64,000 nt of DNA, taken from contig JAFKAC010000026.1 in the NCBI GenBank assembly GCA_025766275.1, positions 703,823 through 767,822 on the forward strand, in the 5' to 3' direction. The notes under the pieces were generated by a model. It had not been told where the DNA came from. It did no database searches and saw only the letters and a list, made by a program, of their open reading frames with translations. Positions within the stretch are counted from its first letter, which is position 1. Every line of letters begins with the position of its first letter. Position numbers and translations under genes: made by a program. This document shows, piece by piece, positions 58,492 through 64,000 of the stretch. Source of the stretch: Lactarius indigo. Lineage: Eukaryota > Basidiomycota > Agaricomycetes > Russulales > Russulaceae.

Positions 58492-59398
58492 GAGACTTTC
58501 GCATTGACGACGGGTTGACGATGGGCATCACTCCCCGCGGAAACATTCTCATTTTCCGGTATTTACCTCTCATCCCATAATTTCGAAGTGCAAAGGGAGT
58601 AACCCACTCGATATACAAATTGTTTTCGCTCATTCTCGATGGGGAACTGTAATTAGCGTCGTGTGCTACATGTGGTTAGGAGTCTTCAAAATCACAACCC
58701 GTAAATTCCGCCACCGAGACATTCATGAATTTTTCTTCAAACCCCCTACCTTTCCGATGGGTGTTTGTCGGAAGGCAATCTATAACAAATTTTTTTCTCA
58801 CATGGGCGGTAATCCATACACGAACCCTTGCCAAAACCAGTAGAACCCCGTGGTCCTTGAGCGTTCTATGTAGCCTTCCTCACATCCCGCCCGTTCATAC
58901 CCTTGCGTTCTCGCATGACCAGACGAGACGATCGGAACGCGAAGACTGGGCCACCATATCCCGCCGCTCGAGCGCATTCTCCAAACACCCGTTCAACCCA
59001 GTTCCACCCACCATCAAACATTTGGTCTTACCGCGCACGGGTATGGGACGCTTGATGGGATGCATCAAGAGAGTGCATCTGATGGTCACTCTGATAGAGC
59101 ATGTAAGGATGACAGCTAGGAAAAAGGGTTGTGGGAGTCCCGTACTTGATGGAGTATGGGCGTCCAGAATTTGATCTTGAAGGATGCACGTGTGGGTCGG
59201 TGTGACTTAGACCTCTGGGCAAGCCTCTGGTTCCATCCCTATCAAAAAACCGGGTGCTCAAGATAAGGTCCCTCCTAGAGGCGGTTCTATTCTTATACTC
59301 GCACTTTTCCTGGAAAGATGAACGAATCCGAGTGTCAGGTCTTTCCTGTGAGAGTGTTATTGTATGTGTGCGTTCGTCTGTCATGCGTAGTGGCACCC
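58492..59398. other. Spacer 5' of NLR-H
   Basis: Contains the exonuclease 3' flank (GATGGGCATCACTC at about 58519) and the conserved receptor leader GATGAACGAATCCGAGTGTC at about 59319. No gene seen. Confidence 0.4.
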
Positions 59399-59422
59399 TG
59401 GGAATATCAGGGCGCCTATCTT
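59399..59422 (+). promoter_or_regulatory. Conserved upstream element of NLR-H
   Basis: TGGGAATATCAG followed by GGCGCCTATCTT, 89 bp upstream of the ATG. It is kept although the gene is broken. Confidence 0.55.
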
Positions 59423-60822
59423 CCCAGACACGAGCTCCCTCCAGCAAGCCCCCCATCGTGATCTTCCTGCTATTCCCTAAGCATCCACCGAGGCTTCTTC
59501 AATTACCACCATGTCCCAAGTTCCATCTACCGCTACATCTTCTACAGACTTTCAGACAATCTTTACAGCTGCTTTGGAAGCGTACAAGAAGCAGACAAAG
59601 AAAGACATTGCCGCTCATCCCCTAGCCGTCCAGCTGCAGTCCTGCGACTCTCCCAGTGCCATTCTCGCCATGCTTCGATCTCAGATACACGCGTTAGATG
59701 ATCCTCGAAGTGTAGACGAAAGGTTGACAAAGTGGCTCGATCCCACTGTAAATGTTTTGTATGCGTTCTCTGCAACCCTTGGTAACAGTGTTGGCCTGGT
59801 GAGTCGCGAGTAAAGCCGCTTAAGACCTACCTTCTGATCTGTTTGATCACAGATATTCCCACCTTCGAATGCGGTTTTTACTGGGATTGGTGTACTCCTC
59901 CAAGTAAGCGTTTCCCTGACCCGGCTTGTGTGTTCGGTGACACCGATATATCTTTTAGACCGTTAAAGATGTCCGCGCAAGCAAAGATGCTCTTGGAGAC
60001 ATCTTTAGCCGCATAGAACACTTTTTTAGGCGTCTCGAAGCCTATATAGAGGTCCGACCAACTGCGGCTATGATGGACATCATCGTCAGATCATGGTCGA
60101 GGTTCTCTCAATCCTTGGGATCGTGACGAAGGAGATAGGGCAGGGAAAAATAAGTGCGTTTTTCTGTGTTGAAATATTTCTAAAGTCAACTTCGTAGAGA
60201 AATATCTCAACAGGCTAGTTGGGAGGAAGGATGTCGAGGATGCACTTCAGCGGCTAGACAAATTGACGCAAGAGGAGGCTCGCATGGCAGTAGCAGAAGC
60301 CCTGACGATCTCTCGCAGCATTGACGACAAGGTTAAGGGCGTGGACGAAAAGGTGGAGGGTGTCGACGACAGGGTACGGAGCATCGACAGAAAGGTACAG
60401 GGCGTCGACCGCAACGTCGGTTCAGTAATTCAAGGTGTGTTATACCTTAGCCCCCCGCCGAGCTCAACCTTTTACTCCTCTAGGTGTAAAGGAGACTGGA
60501 GTAGCGATTCAACAAGTGATCAACCATGTCAACGACCTAAATCGTTCGTCATCTTCTGATGTCTCACCATCGACCGAAAGCTCAACCCTCTTACAGGGAA
60601 CGAATTACGCAAGGACCTCCGAAAGTGGATTGCTCCCCCCGACCATCCGTCAATTACAACACTGCTTCCGATGTTCACACGAGGGTACTGCGGCGTGGTG
60701 CACCAAAGGGAGCACCCTCGCAAATTGGAAAAAATCTGGCTCATTGTTATGGATTCACGGAAACGTACATATCCCATCCCCGTCTGAGTCTTAATTACCA
60801 CTAACGACTCGTCGGTTGGTAG

Positions 60823-60847
60823 CTGGCTCTGGGAAGAGTATTCTTAG
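60823..60847 (+). other. 25-nt Walker A microexon of NLR-H
   Basis: AG/GT-flanked, same length and content as in the intact paralogues, although the upstream exon has lost a base. Confidence 0.8.
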
Positions 60848-62780
60848 GTGCGTTTCCCCCCGCCGAGTCGCGTCCTAATTGAACTTATATGGCCGACAAG
60901 CTCCGTGATCATCCGGGATATCAAATCTATGTCTAATGCCGGATCGGCTTTCTTAGCCTATTTTTACTTCGATTTCAAAGACACAGCGAAACAAGACCCC
61001 CGCGCTTTATTATCCTCCCTTCTAGTCCAACTCTCCGATCAATCAGACACATTCTGTGACACTCTTTTCTCCTTATACTCTGCACACAACGAGGATCGGA
61101 ACAACCAACTACCGACTCGCTCACGCGGTGTCTTAACGACATGCTCGCGATCGTGGGACAAGTGCCGATCTATCTTATCATGGATGCTCTCGACGAGTGT
61201 CCCAGTGATTCGGGCATTCCATCACCGCGTGAAAAGGTTCTTGGGCTGGTGAAAGAACTTGTAGGGCTCCATCACCCACGTCTGCGTCTATGTGCACGAG
61301 TCGTCAAGAGTTTGACATTCGCATCGCGCTTCAGCCTTTGGCAACTCAACAACTATCTCTCCACGACGAAAGCGACAAAAGCAGGACATTGTTGATTACG
61401 TCACTTCTGTCGTTTCCTCAGATCAAAAGATGAAGAAATGGCGAGACGACGATAAGAATATGGTCGTTGAGAAATGGCAGAAAAAGTGGATGGAATGTAA
61501 GGGGTCTTGGATATATAATAACTATAAATTTGTCTTATGCTTTTTAAACAGGTTCCGGTGGGTTTTTTGCCAGCTGGAGGTCCTGCGACACTGCTTCCCG
61601 ACCAATCTCCGTCGATCCTCGAGGAATTGCCCAAATCACTGGACGAGACATATAAGCGTATCCTGAAGGAGATCAATAATGCGAACCGGGAGCATGCTAT
61701 ATCGACTTTTGCAGTGTCTCGCGGTAGCCAGTCGTCCACTCCTGGTCGAGGAGCTTGCTGAAGTAGCTCGCATATGACTTAGGGCGCGGGAAGGGATTCA
61801 AAATTTGTCGCGGATTGGCGGTGGGAAGACCAGAAGAACTGGTTCTGTCGGCTGTTCCAGTCTGGTTTCTGTAATCCGCAACAAAGGCACTCGCATTGTT
61901 CAGTTCTCACATTTTTCTGTAAAGAATTCCTGACATCGGATCGTCTCGCGAGCTGCATGGAAGAAGTGTATCGATTTCATATCCCCATCGAACCATCCCA
62001 CCTGATTCTCGCTCAGGCTTGTCTTGGTGTCTTACTCCGCCTCGATGACCGCTCCAACGAAGAGAGTGTCAAGAAGATTCCTCTTTATCGATACGCTTCT
62101 GTATTTTGGCAGTGGCACGCCGAGGTTGAAAACGTAGAATTACAGATAAAGGACGCAATGGATTGTTTCTTTGACACGGACAAGCCACACTTTTCGGCGT
62201 GGGTCCAAATACGAGGCATATACTATCTCATGAGGACCCTCCATGTTCGAACGGCCAGGAGCTGTGCCACTTTCAGCAGCTCCCTTATACTTCGCTGCAG
62301 GGGGGGGATTCCGTGGTCTCGTGGAACGCCTGATAGCCAAGCATCCGCAGCAAGTAAATCAAATGGGTGGCGTATTCGGCACTCCATTGCACGCATCCGT
62401 GGCCGGGGGCATATCGAGGTTGCTCAGCTGTTGTTTGCACATGGTGCCGACATAAATTCGTGCTCTACAGACAATTGGACACCACTACATATTGCTTCGC
62501 AATCAGGACATCTTGAGGTCGGGAAGTGGCTGCTGGACCTCGGTGCGGACGTGAACTTTCAGAAAGACGGCCGAACACCACTATATTTCGCAGCAAGCTA
62601 TGGCCACCTTGAATTTTCTCAGTTACTCCTTGCACACAACGCGGAGGTCAATTCCCGAGATGACCAAGGGGTTACCCCACTTCTCAATGCATCGGTTAAT
62701 GGAAATCCTGATGTTGTGCGGTTATTGCTGGACCACAATGCAGATGTGAGTGGCAACGACTTGAACGGAGTCACTCCATG

Positions 62781-64000
62781 CATTTGGCAGTATCCTTTGG
62801 TCACCTAGAAGTTGCTCGGTTACTACTTGAGCGCAATGCGGATGTCAATTCCCAGGATGATCAAGGATCTACCCCATTTCTCGTAGCATTGAGATACGGA
62901 AACTCTGATATGGTGCGATTACTGCTGGGCTACAACGCAAATGTGCATGTCCGTGACAACCGTGGGGTCACTCCACTGCATTTGGCAGCGTCTTTCGGTC
63001 ACCTCGAGGTTGCTCGGATATTACTCGAGCGCAATGTGGACGTCAATTCCCGGGACGAACAGGGATATACAGCTCTTATCAACGCCTCGGTAAATGGAAA
63101 CTGTGATGTCGTGCGGTTATTGCTAGACCACAACGCGGATGCGCTTGTCCGTGACTCTCATTACGGAAACACCCCACTTCATTTGGCAGCGACCAAAGGT
63201 CACCTTGAGGTTGCTCGGATGCTACTCGAACACAATTCGGAGGTTAATACCCAGAATGAACAAGGCGCTACCCCATTTCTCGTGGCATCGAAGCGTGGAA
63301 ATCCTGATGTTGTGCGATTACTACTGGACCACAATGCGGACGTACAGGTCCACGACGACGGTGGAGTAACTCCACTGCATTTAGCAGTGTCTTTCGGTCA
63401 CCTCGAGGTTGCTCGGATACTACTCGAGCGCAACGCGGAGGTCAATGCCTTAGATGACCAAGGATTCACCCCATTTTTTGTAGCATCAAAGCGTGGAAAT
63501 CCTGATCTCGTGCGGTTATTGCTGGGCTACAATGCGGATGCACATATCCGCGACAACAATAGAGCCACTCCACTGCATTTAGCAGCGTCTTGCGGTCACC
63601 TCAACGTTGTTCAGATACTGCTCGAGTGCAATGTGGACGTCAATGCCTGCGACGACCTTGGACTGACCCCCCTTCTCGATGCATCGGTAAATGGAAACCC
63701 TCGTATTGTACGGTTATTGCTGGACCACGGTGCAGATGCACACCTCTGTGAAGGTGATGACAACGGAGTCACTCCGCTGCATTTGGCAGCGTCCTACGGT
63801 CGTCTAGGGGTTGTTCGGGTACTACTCGAGCGCAGTGCGGAGGTCGATTCCCGCGATAACCAAGGATATACCCCACTTCTCTGGGCATCAGCAAATGGGC
63901 ACCCTGGTGTCGTGCGGTTATTGCTGGGCCACAATGCTGACGAGTACGTTTGCGACAATTCTGGAAACACTCCACTGCAATGGGCGGCTTCCAGAGGTCA
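62781..64000 (+). repeat. Two-ankyrin (198-204 bp) tandem module in NLR-H
   Basis: The TPLHLA codons recur near 62970, 63170, 63368, 63566, 63770 and 63968, every 198-204 bp, twice the ankyrin length. Odd repeats resemble TPLHLAVSFGHLEVARILLE and even ones TPFLVASKRGNPDVVRLLL. In-frame insertions of one codon (about 63155) and two codons (about 63750) vary the spacing. Confidence 0.85.

Larger units (their letters stand above)
59511..64000 (+). pseudogene. NLR-H, heavily disrupted Goodbye-NACHT-ankyrin receptor (runs off the edge)
   Basis: ATG at 59511-59513 (MSQVPSTATSSTDFQTIF). Goodbye, six heptads, NACHT and ankyrin parts are all identifiable, but single-base losses recur. Examples are at about 60090 (one A missing in ATCGTCAGATC), 60648, and 60755 (an A missing from the HGK codons). 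Others are at about 61085-61140, 61295 (ITSRPE region), 61376, 61613, 61690 (an added base) and 61927, with further shifts at about 62270 and 62780. The Walker A microexon (60823-60847) and Walker B IYLIMDALDECP survive. From about 62781 to the window edge the ankyrin frame is open for roughly 400 codons. The 3' end is outside the window. Confidence 0.82.

Overview
This window looks like nuclear DNA of a filamentous basidiomycete, most likely an Agaricomycete. Genes are split by many short GT..AG introns of about 50-65 bp. The recognisable families are fungal: Goodbye-NACHT-ankyrin STAND receptors, sedolisins, a vacuolar-type GH38 alpha-mannosidase, a fungal P450 and a Rex1-like exonuclease. 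I saw no rRNA, tRNA, CRISPR or bacterial-style operon. All exon structures here were inferred by eye from splice signals and paralogue comparison.

The window is dominated by a cluster of eight NOD-like (STAND/NLR) receptor genes, labelled A-H. Each has an N-terminal fungal Goodbye domain, a heptad-repeat linker, a NACHT NTPase and C-terminal ankyrin repeats. Genes A-E (1-26.6 kb) lie on the minus strand and F-H (46.4-64 kb) on the plus strand, so the two arms point outward from a central block of ordinary genes. B, C, D, E and F read as intact. A is cut by the window edge, G has two frameshifts in the ankyrin region, and H is broken by many small indels although its last 1.2 kb of ankyrin repeats is open.

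Left arm (1-26.6 kb): the NLRs grew as tandem cassettes that each carried a neighbouring sedolisin (peptidase S53) gene. Four sedolisin copies remain, all decayed. One cassette (about 9.9-10.4 kb) keeps only the NLR 5' leader and has lost the receptor. A truncated dihydrolipoamide dehydrogenase pseudogene lies at 2.4-4.0 kb.

Centre (26.7-46 kb): one P450, two tandem copies of an alpha-mannosidase gene in 5.4-kb direct repeats, and a Rex1-type RNA exonuclease transcribed divergently from the second mannosidase. Right arm (46-64 kb): receptors F, G and H sit downstream of intact, deleted and decayed copies of the exonuclease gene respectively, so a different neighbour was carried along in this arm.

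The most interesting features are: (i) a 25-nt microexon carrying the Walker A core in all seven receptors where it can be seen; (ii) a conserved element of about 24 bp upstream of five receptors in both arms; (iii) a heptad-coding 21-bp tandem array that varies from about 4 to 19 units between paralogues; (iv) recently duplicated ankyrin blocks; and (v) lineage-specific hitchhiker genes showing how each arm expanded. No partner enzymes of a separate new system were found. The novelty lies in the structure and regulation of this receptor family.
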